DNA from: Alphaproteobacteria bacterium
GTDB lineage: Bacteria; Pseudomonadota; Alphaproteobacteria; JAEULC01
Length of the DNA stretch: 54,143 nt
NCBI GenBank assembly: GCA_023150455.1
Contig: JAKLKW010000009.1
Coordinates: forward strand, 1 to 54,143
Direction of reading: 5' to 3'
This document shows positions 1 to 8,261 of this stretch, piece by piece (within the stretch, counting starts at the first letter, position 1; every line of letters starts with the position of its first letter). The translations under genes and the position numbers were made by a program. The notes under the pieces are model-generated. The model was not told the origin of the DNA. It did no database searches and saw nothing but the letters and a program-made list of their open reading frames with translations.

Positions 1-1335
1 GTCCGGACGCGCCGTGAACAGCTTGAGGAACACCGAGCCCGCCGGCAGGACGGCGATCGGCGGCCCGGCGGAAACGCCCGCGCGGATGCGCGCGACGGCG
101 TCGCGATAATAGGCGTTGAACGGGTGCAGCGGGCCGAACTGCGGCGCCGCGCCCAACAGGGCGTGCGCGGCGCCGCGCAGGCGCGCAAGCGCCTGGAACG
201 ACGCGGGCACGGCCGGCTCGTCCGTTGCGGTCCCGGGACCACGCTGGCGCGCAGCGTATTCGCGCTTGAACTGGGCATAGGCGGGCAGCCAGAACCCGTG
301 GTCGACATGCGGCCGGGCGTCGCTGCCCAGGCGCCGCAGCAGGTCGGCGATGAAGCGCTCCGCCTCGGCGCGCCACGGCTCGATGCCGCCGTCGAGCGCG
401 CGGGCATGGATCGTCAGCAGCGTGCGGCCCAGCTCGCGCTGCTCGCGCGTCGTCCACTCGCGCATGTCCGCCGCGATCCAGTCGATGCTCGGGCGTCCCG
501 GCCTGAGCGTGCCGAGGCCCGTGCGCCGACTCTGCAGCTCGAGCATGAAGAACTCGTCGGAGTCGGCCAGCACGCAGCGGTGCGCCGTGGGCGCCAGCAC
601 CGGCAGCGAGCAGTAGTCGAAGAAGTTCGGCGGCTCCGTCGGTGGGACCTGCTCGGGCCGGACCGCCACCAGCGTCATCGGAAATTGGTAGCCGATGAGC
701 GTGTCGGGCCCCGCCATCCAGTAGAACTGGTCGATGCGATGGGGATGCACGATGGCGCGGTTGAGGATCTTCGATCGCGGCATCGGGTGCAGATGGTCGA
801 GCGCGATGCGCGCGAGCAGGCGCGGGGGGATCGCGATGTGGCCGGCCATCGGGTCGACGCTGGCGCGCAGCATCGGCAGCACGTCCTCGCTCGAGGCGCG
901 CAGGCTCGGCGCCAGGATCAACCGCTCGCCCTTGGCGATGTGCTCGACGACGCTGCGGTAGCAGCCGTCGGCCAGCACGAAGTCGGCGTTGAGGAAGAAG
1001 ACGAAGGTGTCGGTCGCGGCCGCACCGAGGCCCGCGAGCCCGCGGAACAGCGCGAGCGTCAGCGGAACCGAATAGTCGGTCATGCCCAGCAGGTCGTCGA
1101 TCGCACGCAGCTCGACGCGCGCATGGCGGCGTACGTGGTCGATGGCGTCGCACGCGTTCAGGAACGGGAAGAAGCGCTGCTCCGTCAGCAGTACGAGCTC
1201 GCAGTCGAATGTCTGCGCAAGGCAGGGAAGGTTTCCCGGCGCCAGCAGCGCGCGCAGCGACACGCCGGCCAGGATGTTCTTGACGTAATGCTCGCCCCAG
1301 ACCGGCAGGACGAGGCGCGCCCGCGGCTTCGTCAT
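1..1335 (-). CDS. Unrecognised glycan-locus protein, partial (paralogue of 42877-45156)
   Basis: The frame is open from ATG at 1335 to the left edge with no stop, so at least 445 codons are present and the C-terminus is missing. I do not recognise the family. It aligns along its length with the first ~375 residues of the protein at 42877-45156. Shared blocks are an LVLPVWG start (LIIPFWG in the partner), LLAPGNLP (~31-38), FLNADF (~114-119), RIDQFYW (~200-206), LIGYQFP (~213-219) and DSDEFFMLELQSRR (~258-271). The alternating alpha/beta N-terminus followed by an acidic NAD motif suggests a GT-A-like nucleotide-sugar-binding fold, but that is inference. It diverges from the ABC exporter genes that follow, so a role in glycan assembly is likely. 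The start has only a weak ribosome binding site. Confidence 0.8.
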   Translation of the reverse strand, partial: MTKPRARLVLPVWGEHYVKNILAGVSLRALLAPGNLPCLAQTFDCELVLLTEQRFFPFLNACDAIDHVRRHARVELRAIDDLLGMTDYSVPLTLALFRGLAGLGAAATDTFVFFLNADFVLADGCYRSVVEHIAKGERLILAPSLRASSEDVLPMLRASVDPMAGHIAIPPRLLARIALDHLHPMPRSKILNRAIVHPHRIDQFYWMAGPDTLIGYQFPMTLVAVRPEQVPPTEPPNFFDYCSLPVLAPTAHRCVLADSDEFFMLELQSRRTGLGTLRPGRPSIDWIAADMREWTTREQRELGRTLLTIHARALDGGIEPWRAEAERFIADLLRRLGSDARPHVDHGFWLPAYAQFKREYAARQRGPGTATDEPAVPASFQALARLRGAAHALLGAAPQFGPLHPFNAYYRDAVARIRAGVSAGPPIAVLPAGSVFLKLFTARPD

Positions 1336-1590
1336 CGCGCTCGCAACCGAATTCCCGCCCGCCTCGATCGGCGGGCGGCCGAGACTACCCCCGAAGGGTG
1401 CGGCCGTTCTATGGCAAATCTCCTGGATTCAAGGCCTTGGTGCCGGTCGCCGGGCTGCCGCGGTGCCACAGCCGCATTGCAATATCGACTGATTGGTGTT
1501 ACCGAAGCGCCGCTTTGGCGCCGCGATTCCGGCTCTTGTTCCCGAGTCGTCGAGCCGGCGCCGCTCCAACCAAGCGGAGACATCCGGTTC

Positions 1591-2385
1591 GTGACCCCTG
1601 ATTACGCAGGAGCCTTCTCCGACATCGTGCGCGGGGTCACCAATTGGCGCGTGTGGGGCCAGGCCGGCTGGCAGGAGATCAAGCGGCGCTATCGCCGCAC
1701 CGCGCTCGGGCCCTTCTGGGTGACGCTCAGCCTCGGCATCTTCGCCACCGCCATGGGCCTGATCTGGGCCCCGTTGTTCAACGCGGACGTCAAGACCTAC
1801 CTGCCTTTCGTCACCGTCGGGATGGTCAGCTGGGTCTACGTCACCTCGACCATCTCCGAGGGATGCGGCACGTACACGGGCGCCGAAGGGCTGATCAAGC
1901 AGCTCAACTTCCCCTACATGCTGCTCAACTGCACGGTCGTGTGGCGCAACATGATCGTGTTCTTCCACAACCTGATCATCGTCATCGCGGTCGTCGTGCT
2001 GCTGTCCGTGCCGGTCAACCTCAACACGCTGCTCGTGGTGCCGGGCGTGCTGCTGGTAGCGGTCAACGGCATGTGGATCACCATGCTGCTCGGCATGCTC
2101 AGCGCCCGGTTCCGCGACATTCCGCCGCTGGTCGGCAATCTGATCCAGGTCATGATGTTCGTCACGCCGGTGTTCTGGTTCGCCAACCAGCTCGGTCCGG
2201 GGCGCCAGCACATCGTCACGTTCAATTTCCTGTTCCATGTCGTCGACATCGTGCGCTCTCCGCTGCTCGGTCAAGCGCCGGCCGCGCTCAGCTATGCCGT
2301 GGCAATCGGCGGTGCGGTGGTCGGGTGGACCGTCACGGTCATGATCTACGCGCGCTTCCGCCGGCGCATCGCCTATTGGCTCTAG
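1591..2385 (+). CDS. Polysaccharide ABC exporter, permease subunit (Wzm/KpsM type)
   Basis: A 264-residue ABC-2-type integral membrane protein with about six hydrophobic segments: two in ~30-75, one near 105-150, two at ~130-175, one at ~185-205 and the last at ~230-250. The short cytoplasmic N-terminus containing WxEIKRRYRRTALGPFW is the typical entry motif of O-antigen and capsule exporters. The frame is open far upstream, but that stretch is the complement of the left-edge gene. I chose GTG at 1591 because GGAGA lies about ten bases before it and the protein then has the normal family length. Its stop is 8 bases before the ATPase start. Together they should move a lipid-linked glycan across the inner membrane. 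Confidence 0.92.
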   Translation: MTPDYAGAFSDIVRGVTNWRVWGQAGWQEIKRRYRRTALGPFWVTLSLGIFATAMGLIWAPLFNADVKTYLPFVTVGMVSWVYVTSTISEGCGTYTGAEGLIKQLNFPYMLLNCTVVWRNMIVFFHNLIIVIAVVVLLSVPVNLNTLLVVPGVLLVAVNGMWITMLLGMLSARFRDIPPLVGNLIQVMMFVTPVFWFANQLGPGRQHIVTFNFLFHVVDIVRSPLLGQAPAALSYAVAIGGAVVGWTVTVMIYARFRRRIAYWL

Positions 2386-2393
2386 GGGCGGCG

Positions 2394-3203
2394 ATGCAGG
2401 ACACCTTCATCGAGCTGCAGAACGTCACGGTCGACTTCCCGATCTACGGGTCGTCCAACCGCAGCTGGCGCTCGACGCTCCTCGGGCGGACCGGCGGCCT
2501 GATCCGGCGCGAAGGCGCGCGACAGCAGCGCATCGTGGTGCGCGCTCTCGAGAGCCTCTCGTTCCGCATCGAGCACGGCGACCGCCTCGGCCTGCTCGGC
2601 CACAACGGCGCGGGAAAATCCACCCTGCTGCGCGTGCTGGCCGGCGTCTACGAGCCGACCGCCGGCAACGTCGTGACCAAGGGGCGCCTGTCGCCGCTGT
2701 TCACCGCGGCGCCGGGCCTCGACCTCGACGACACGGGCTACGAGAACTGGCGCAGCTGCGGCATGTATCTCGGCATGACTCGCGAGGAGATCCGCCAGAA
2801 GATCCCGGAGATGGAGGAATTCTGCGAGCTGGGCGAGTACCTGAGCCTGCCCGTGCGCACCTATTCCGCCGGCATGATGACGCGGCTGTGCTTCGCGCTG
2901 GCGACGGCGATCGATCCCGACATCCTGTTGCTGGACGAAGGCATCGCCACCGGCGACGCCCGCTTCGCGGCGCGGGCCGAGCGCCGCATGCAGGCGATGA
3001 TCGACCGCTCCAGCATCCTGGTGCTCGCCAGCCACTCCGACGCCATGATCGCGTCGATGTGCAACAAGGCTGCGCTGCTGGAGAAGGGCCGTGTCATCTT
3101 GATGGGCCCGGTCAAGGACGTGACCGCGCTCTACCACGAGCGCGCCGCCATGCAGCGCGAGGCCGCCGCGGCCGCGCCCGCGCCGAGCGAGGCGGCGGAC
3201 TAG
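2394..3203 (+). CDS. Polysaccharide ABC exporter, ATP-binding subunit (Wzt/KpsT type)
   Basis: A 269-residue ATPase. The Walker A GHNGAGKST is near residue 69-77, a signature variant YSAGMMTRL near 157-165, and Walker B ILLLDE near 179-184. The long N-terminal region before Walker A (about 65 residues, with the sequence PIYGSSNRSWRSTLLG) is typical of the Wzt/KpsT/TagH group. There is no C-terminal carbohydrate-binding domain of the kind seen in some O-antigen Wzt proteins, so chain-terminus recognition is not expected. It is coupled to the permease gene in front and to the sugar-biosynthesis genes behind (6-base gap). Confidence 0.93.
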   Translation: MQDTFIELQNVTVDFPIYGSSNRSWRSTLLGRTGGLIRREGARQQRIVVRALESLSFRIEHGDRLGLLGHNGAGKSTLLRVLAGVYEPTAGNVVTKGRLSPLFTAAPGLDLDDTGYENWRSCGMYLGMTREEIRQKIPEMEEFCELGEYLSLPVRTYSAGMMTRLCFALATAIDPDILLLDEGIATGDARFAARAERRMQAMIDRSSILVLASHSDAMIASMCNKAALLEKGRVILMGPVKDVTALYHERAAMQREAAAAAPAPSEAAD

Positions 3204-3209
3204 GCGTCG

Positions 3210-3827
3210 ATGGCGCATCGGGGGACGAAAGCGGGAAACGGCCCAGCGCGCCGGCGGCGCGCGGTGTTCCTCGATCGCGACGGCGTCATCAACCGCGGCT
3301 TCCTGCGCGAGGGCAAGACCTATGCGCCGCGGCGCCTCGAAGATTTCCGACTGCTGCCGGGAGCGCGCGCAGCCGTGCATGCGCTCAACGACGCCGGCTA
3401 CCTGGTCGTCGTCGTTACCAACCAGCCGGATATCGGCAACGGCCTGGTCGAGCCCGGCGTGGTCGACGCCATGCACGACCGCTTGAGGCGCGTCTTGCCG
3501 CTAGTTGCGATTGAGATGTGCCCGCACAAGCAAACCGACGGTTGCTCGTGCCGCAAGCCCAAGCCCGGCATGCTCCGGCGCGCGGCCAAGCGGCATTACA
3601 TAGACTTATCAGCAAGTTTCATGGTCGGCGACCGCTGGAGCGATGTTGTTGCTGGGCACAAGGCAGGCTGCTATACGATCTTCGTCGACCGGGGGTACGA
3701 CGCCTGCCGAGAGCTGCAGCCGGACCGCGTGGTCCGCTCGCTGCCAGAGGCCACCCGTCACATCCTGACCGTAGCCCGACTTGCTGAACGCCGCCCTTCC
3801 CGGCGGCCCCGAGGGGAGCAACGCTAG
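3210..3827 (+). CDS. gmhB: D,D-heptose-1,7-bisphosphate phosphatase family (HAD, GmhB-like)
   Basis: A 205-residue HAD-superfamily phosphatase. The nucleophile motif FLDRDGVIN is near residues 20-28, VVVTNQ carries motif II near 68-73, the lysine motif is RKPKPG near 114-119, and motif III GDRWSD is near 141-146. The loop CPHK...GCSC supplies zinc ligands typical of GmhB and the histidinol-phosphatase branch. In heptose synthesis GmhB removes the 1- or 7-phosphate between the kinase and nucleotidyltransferase steps carried out by HldE, and an HldE-like protein lies at 6673. Codons from about 3495 to 3720 include ATA, TTA, TCA and AGT in a row, unlike neighbouring genes, hinting that the 3' half has a different history. 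Confidence 0.85.
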   Translation: MAHRGTKAGNGPARRRRAVFLDRDGVINRGFLREGKTYAPRRLEDFRLLPGARAAVHALNDAGYLVVVVTNQPDIGNGLVEPGVVDAMHDRLRRVLPLVAIEMCPHKQTDGCSCRKPKPGMLRRAAKRHYIDLSASFMVGDRWSDVVAGHKAGCYTIFVDRGYDACRELQPDRVVRSLPEATRHILTVARLAERRPSRRPRGEQR

Positions 3828-4586
3828 ATGAGTCGATTGGACAAGCTGCGCGTGAAGATCTTCGCCGACGGCGCGGATTTCGACGGCATCGTCAAGCTCG
3901 CGGCCAATCCGCGCATCAAGGGGTTCACGACCAACCCCACGCTCGCCCGCAAGGCCGGCGTCACGGACTACGAGGCGTTCGGCCGCAAGGTGCTCGGCGC
4001 CGTCTCCGGCCGGCCGGTGTCGCTCGAGGTGTTCGCCGACGAGTTCGACGAGATGATCCGCCAAGCGCGCTCGATCGCGTCCTGGGGCCCGAACGTCAAC
4101 GTGAAGATCCCCGTCACCAACACGCGCAAGGAATTCTCCGGCGACGTCATTCGCACGCTCTCGGCCGAGGGCGTCGTGGTCAACGTGACGGCGATCCTGA
4201 CGCTCGACCAGGTGCGCCGCGTGACCGAGTGCCTGGCGCCGGACACGCCGGCAATCGTCTCGGTGTTCGCCGGCCGCATCGCCGACACCGGCGTCGACCC
4301 GGTGCCGCTGATGACCGAGGCGCTGAAGATCATGGCCGCGCGGCCCAAGGCCGAGCTCATCTGGGCGAGCCCGCGCGAGCTGTTGAACGTGTTCCAGGCC
4401 GATCAGATCGGCTGCCACATCATCACGGTGACCAACGACATCCTCGGCAAGCTGTCGCTGGTCGGCAAGGACCTCGAGACCTACTCGCTGGAGACGGTCG
4501 AGATGTTCCGCAAGGATGCGGTCGCCGCCGGCTTCACCATCAAGGGCACCGACGCCCCGCCCGAGCGCCGGCGGGCCACGGCCTGA
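3828..4586 (+). CDS. Transaldolase / fructose-6-phosphate aldolase family protein
   Basis: A 252-residue class I aldolase. It begins IFADGADFDGI, then GFTTNPTLARKAG, the strand-and-loop that opens the transaldolase barrel. The Schiff-base lysine is in NVKIPVTN (~90-97). Length fits the short transaldolase/FSA/TalC branch, which transfers or condenses three-carbon dihydroxyacetone units. The ATG follows directly on the gmhB stop, and AGGGGAGC lies just upstream. Position in a sugar-nucleotide operon that also has a split transketolase suggests it feeds sedoheptulose-type precursors or remodels a sugar skeleton. The substrate cannot be read from the sequence. Confidence 0.85.
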   Translation: MSRLDKLRVKIFADGADFDGIVKLAANPRIKGFTTNPTLARKAGVTDYEAFGRKVLGAVSGRPVSLEVFADEFDEMIRQARSIASWGPNVNVKIPVTNTRKEFSGDVIRTLSAEGVVVNVTAILTLDQVRRVTECLAPDTPAIVSVFAGRIADTGVDPVPLMTEALKIMAARPKAELIWASPRELLNVFQADQIGCHIITVTNDILGKLSLVGKDLETYSLETVEMFRKDAVAAGFTIKGTDAPPERRRATA

Positions 4587-4668
4587 TCGATCCCCGCACG
4601 TGGCCTTGCCGGCCGCGGCAGTCGATCGCGAGAGTTGGATTCAAAGCAGCGGAGCTTAGCGAAGCGCC

Positions 4669-5670
4669 ATGACGAAGGTTTTGGTCACGGGTGGGGCGGG
4701 CTATGTCGGCAACGTGCTGACGCCGCGCCTGCTGAAGGAAGGCTACGACGTCATCGTCTACGACATGCTGTACTTCGGCAAGGAGACCCTGCCGCTGCAG
4801 CATCCCAAGCTGACGGTCATCCAGGGCGACATCCGCGACACGGCCAAGCTCGCCAAGGCGTTCCAGGGCGTCACATCGGTCCTCAACCTCGCCTGCATCT
4901 CGAACGACGCCAGCTTCGAGTTGGACGAGAAGCTGTCGACCACGATCAATCTCGATGCCTTCGAGCCAATGGTGGTCGCGGCGAAGAAAGCCGGCGTCAA
5001 GCGCTTCGTCTATTGCTCGTCGAGCTCGGTCTACGGCGTGTCCGACGCGCCCGACGTCACCGAGGAGCACCCGCTGGTGCCGCTGACGCTGTACAACAAG
5101 TACAAGGGCATGTGCGAGCCGCTGCTGTTCAAGCACAAGGCGGACGACTTCACCTGCTCGATCATCCGCCCGGCGACGGTCTGCGGGTACAGCCCGCGCA
5201 CGCGCCTCGACCTGTCGGTCAACATCCTGACCAACCACGCCGTCAACAAGGGCACGATCACCGTGTTCGGCGGCGGCCAGAAGCGCCCGAACCTGCACAT
5301 CGAGGACATGGTCGATCTCTACTGCCTGATGCTGGTGGCGCCGCACGCGAAGATCCACGGCGAGATCTTCAACGCCGGCTACCAGAACCAGACGATCATG
5401 GAGATCGCCAACATCGTGAAGAAGGTGGTCGAGGAGGAATTTCCCGGCCGCAAGCCGATCGACATCAAGGTCACGCCGACCGACGACAACCGCTCGTATC
5501 ACATCAATTCCGACAAGATCAAACGCGTGCTCGGCTTCGCCGCCAAGCGCACGATCGAGGACGCGGTGCGCGACCTGTGCAAGGCCTTCAAGGAAGGCAA
5601 GCTGCCCAACAGCTTCGACAACGACTGGTACTACAACGTGCGCACGATGAAGCGCCTGGAAGCCGCGTGA
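4669..5670 (+). CDS. NAD-dependent epimerase/dehydratase (extended SDR)
   Basis: A 333-residue extended SDR. The dinucleotide-binding motif GGAGYVG sits at ~7-13, SSSSVYG at ~115-121 gives the catalytic serine region, and YNKYK (~139-143) provides YxxxK. The C-terminal half binds the sugar nucleotide (for example NRSYHINSDKIKRVLGF near 280-296). It is probably a 4-epimerase, dehydratase or reductase acting on a nucleotide sugar. The exact reaction is not decidable by eye. It starts 82 bases after the transaldolase gene and its stop codon overlaps the GTG start of the next epimerase. Confidence 0.88.
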   Translation: MTKVLVTGGAGYVGNVLTPRLLKEGYDVIVYDMLYFGKETLPLQHPKLTVIQGDIRDTAKLAKAFQGVTSVLNLACISNDASFELDEKLSTTINLDAFEPMVVAAKKAGVKRFVYCSSSSVYGVSDAPDVTEEHPLVPLTLYNKYKGMCEPLLFKHKADDFTCSIIRPATVCGYSPRTRLDLSVNILTNHAVNKGTITVFGGGQKRPNLHIEDMVDLYCLMLVAPHAKIHGEIFNAGYQNQTIMEIANIVKKVVEEEFPGRKPIDIKVTPTDDNRSYHINSDKIKRVLGFAAKRTIEDAVRDLCKAFKEGKLPNSFDNDWYYNVRTMKRLEAA

Positions 5671-6662
5671 GCCGGAAGCCCGTCACCGTCGTCACCGGGG
5701 GCGCCGGCTTCATCGGCAGCCACATGGTCGACCACCTGCTCGAACGCGGCTATCGCGTCCGGGTGGTCGACAACCTGACCGGCGGCCGGCTCGGCAACCT
5801 GGCGCATCACGACGGCAATCCCGACCTTTCGTTCGAGAAGGCCGACATCCGCGGGCTGGAGTCGGGCGCGGCCCTGTTCCGCGACGCGCGCTACGTCTTC
5901 CACTTCGCCGGCATCGGCGACATCGTGCCGTCGATCGAGCGCCCGACCGACTACATGGACACCAACATCCAGGGCACGGTGCGCGTGCTGGAATGCGCGC
6001 GCGCCGCCGCCGCCGCGAAGCTGGTCTATGCCGCGTCCTCGTCGTGCTACGGGCTGGCCGACACGCCGACGCGCGAGGATCACCGGATCGCGCCGCAATA
6101 TCCCTACGCGTTGTCGAAATACATGGGCGAGATGGCGGCGTTCCACTGGCACAAGGTCTACAGGCTGCCGGTGAACTCGATCCGAATCTTCAATGCTTAT
6201 GGCACGCGCGTGCGCACGACCGGTGCCTACGGCGCGGTGTTCGGCGTGTTCTTCAAGCAGAAGCTCGCCGGCAAGCCGTTCACCGTCGTCGGCGACGGCA
6301 CGCAGCGGCGCGACTTCCTCTACGCCAGCGACGTGGCCTCGGCCTTCCTCCTCGCCGCGGAGACGCGCAAGACCGGCGAGATCTGGAATCTCGGCGCCGG
6401 CAACCCGCAGTCGGTCAACCACCTGGTCGAGCTGATCGGCGGACCGGTTGTCTATATCCCCAAGCGTCCGGGCGAGCCCGACGTCACCTGGGCGGACATC
6501 GGCAAGATCCAGCGCGACCTCGGCTGGAAGCCGAAGATTCCGTTCAAGGAAGGGGTGGGACGCATGATGGCCGAGATCGACAAGTGGCGCGACGCGCCGC
6601 TGTGGGATCCCGATTCCATCGCCAAAGCCACCAAAACCTGGTTCGAGGCCCTCGGTGCCTAA
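5667..6662 (+). CDS. NAD-dependent nucleotide-sugar epimerase (extended SDR)
   Basis: A 331-residue GalE-like extended SDR. It has GGAGFIGSH at ~9-17, the serine motif ASSSCYG near 120-126, and YALSKYMGE (~144-152) carrying YxxxK. The GTG at 5667 overlaps the preceding TGA in a GTGA arrangement, which signals translational coupling. The open frame extends further upstream, but only as the shadow of the preceding gene. Family members interconvert C4 epimers of UDP-sugars or act on ADP/GDP-heptoses. The neighbouring gmhB and HldE-like genes make a heptose nucleotide a possible substrate, but this is inference. Confidence 0.88.
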   Translation: MSRKPVTVVTGGAGFIGSHMVDHLLERGYRVRVVDNLTGGRLGNLAHHDGNPDLSFEKADIRGLESGAALFRDARYVFHFAGIGDIVPSIERPTDYMDTNIQGTVRVLECARAAAAAKLVYAASSSCYGLADTPTREDHRIAPQYPYALSKYMGEMAAFHWHKVYRLPVNSIRIFNAYGTRVRTTGAYGAVFGVFFKQKLAGKPFTVVGDGTQRRDFLYASDVASAFLLAAETRKTGEIWNLGAGNPQSVNHLVELIGGPVVYIPKRPGEPDVTWADIGKIQRDLGWKPKIPFKEGVGRMMAEIDKWRDAPLWDPDSIAKATKTWFEALGA

Positions 6663-6672
6663 GGACGAAACG

Positions 6673-8229
6673 ATGACCCCTCCCGTCGCCGGCGACTATC
6701 GCCGCAAGGTCAAGACGGTCGACGAGCTGTGCGCGGCTCTCGGCAATCGGCCGCGCAAGCAGACCGTGGTGATGTGCCACGGCGTGTTCGACCTCGTGCA
6801 TCCCGGCCATATCCGCCACCTTCTCTATGCCAAGGAGAAGGCCGACATCCTGGTGGCGAGCCTGACGGCCGACGCACACATCACCAAGGCGCAGTACCGG
6901 CCCTTCGTGCCGCAGGAGCTGCGCGCGCTCAACCTGGCGGCGCTCGAGATGGTCGATTACGTGGTCATCGACCCGAACCCGACGCCGCTCGACAACATCG
7001 CCAAGATCCAGCCCGACTACTTCGCCAAGGGCTACGAGTACCAGGACGGCGGGCTGCACCCGAAGACGAAGCAGGAAATCGAGGTGCTGCAGAGCTACGG
7101 CGGCGAGATCCTGTTCACGCCCGGCGACATCGTCTACTCGTCCTCGCACCTGATCGAGACCGGTCCGCCCAACCTCGCGATCGAGAAGCTGCTGATGCTG
7201 ATGGAGGCGGAGCAGATCGACTTCGACAAGCTGCGCCGCATTCTCGACAAGTTCGAAGGCGTGCCGGTGCACGTGGTCGGCGACACGATCGTCGACAGCC
7301 TCAGCTACACCACGATGATCGGCGGCATGACCAAGACGCCGACGCCGAGCGTGCGCTTCGACAACCGTGTGGACTTCGTCGGCGGCGCCGCGATCGTCGC
7401 CGAGCACCTGCGCGCCGCCGGCGCGAAGGTCACCTTCTCCACCGTGCTCGGCAACGATCCGCTCAAGTATTTCGTGCTGGAACGCCTGGAGCAGGCGGGC
7501 ATCGAGGTGATGCCGATCATCGACCATACGCGGCCGACCACGCACAAGAACGCCTTCGTCTGCGGCGATTACCGGTTGCTCAAGGTCGACACCCTCGACA
7601 ACCGCAGCATCACCGATACCCAGGCCGACCAGGTCTCCGAGCATATGCGCAAGGTCAATGCGCGGATGGTGGTGTTCAGCGACTTCCGTCACGGCATCTT
7701 CAACCGCCGCACCATCCCGAGCCTCAGCAAGGCGATCCCGGCGGGCGCGTTCCGCGTGGCCGACAGCCAGGTCGCCAGCCGCTGGGGCAACATCATGGAG
7801 TTCAAGGGGTTCGACCTGCTGACCCCGAACGAGCGCGAAGCGCGCTTCTCGCTCGCCGACCAGGACACCGGCGTGCGCCCGCTGGCCGCCAGGCTCCACG
7901 AGGAAGCGGACTGCAAGACGCTGATCCTGAAGCTCGGCGACCGCGGCCTCCTGACCTGCCGTTCGGACAGGGGCAAGGAGGGCGATCTGCGCTCGTTCTT
8001 CGTGGTCGACAGTTTCGTCGAGCGCCTGGTCGACGCGGTCGGTGCCGGCGACGCGCTGCTCGCCTACGCGGCGCTGACGCTGCTGACCGACGGCTCGGCC
8101 GTGGCCGCCTCCATCCTCGGCTCCATGTCGGCGGCGCTGGAATGCGAGGCCGACGGCAACATCCCGATCGGCCGGCCGGACGTGCTCGGCAAGCTGGAAA
8201 GCATCGAGAAGCGCGCGCGCTTCCAGTAG
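6673..8229 (+). CDS. HldE-like bifunctional protein with swapped domains (nucleotidyltransferase then PfkB kinase)
   Basis: A 518-residue two-domain protein. Residues ~25-160 form a cytidylyltransferase-like domain with HGVFDLVHPGH as the nucleotide-binding signature and the FAKGYEYQ segment. Residues ~195-510 form a PfkB/ribokinase domain ending in DAVGAGDALLAY, whose GAGD carries the catalytic aspartate. In Escherichia coli HldE the kinase precedes the adenylyltransferase; here the order is reversed. Expected reactions are phosphorylation of a heptose-7-phosphate at C1 and nucleotidyl transfer to the resulting 1-phosphate, with GmhB between. I chose ATG at 6673 because AAGGA precedes it by seven bases. 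An in-frame ATG at 6655, overlapping the previous gene, is possible. Confidence 0.87.
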   Translation: MTPPVAGDYRRKVKTVDELCAALGNRPRKQTVVMCHGVFDLVHPGHIRHLLYAKEKADILVASLTADAHITKAQYRPFVPQELRALNLAALEMVDYVVIDPNPTPLDNIAKIQPDYFAKGYEYQDGGLHPKTKQEIEVLQSYGGEILFTPGDIVYSSSHLIETGPPNLAIEKLLMLMEAEQIDFDKLRRILDKFEGVPVHVVGDTIVDSLSYTTMIGGMTKTPTPSVRFDNRVDFVGGAAIVAEHLRAAGAKVTFSTVLGNDPLKYFVLERLEQAGIEVMPIIDHTRPTTHKNAFVCGDYRLLKVDTLDNRSITDTQADQVSEHMRKVNARMVVFSDFRHGIFNRRTIPSLSKAIPAGAFRVADSQVASRWGNIMEFKGFDLLTPNEREARFSLADQDTGVRPLAARLHEEADCKTLILKLGDRGLLTCRSDRGKEGDLRSFFVVDSFVERLVDAVGAGDALLAYAALTLLTDGSAVAASILGSMSAALECEADGNIPIGRPDVLGKLESIEKRARFQ

Positions 8230-8261
8230 CGCCCGGACCGGCCAGGAAGGGATCGCAGCCC

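Noticed and set aside
1478..1485. TGCAATAT matching the proposed BoxR box, upstream of the polysaccharide exporter
   Set aside because: Not positioned on a recognisable -10 and unrelated to aromatic genes; an eight-base match is expected occasionally by chance.
124..1590. Long open frame on the plus strand running into the ABC permease gene
   Set aside because: It is the complement of the real leftward gene (1-1335); its translation is arginine-rich and has no family character. The permease begins at GTG 1591.
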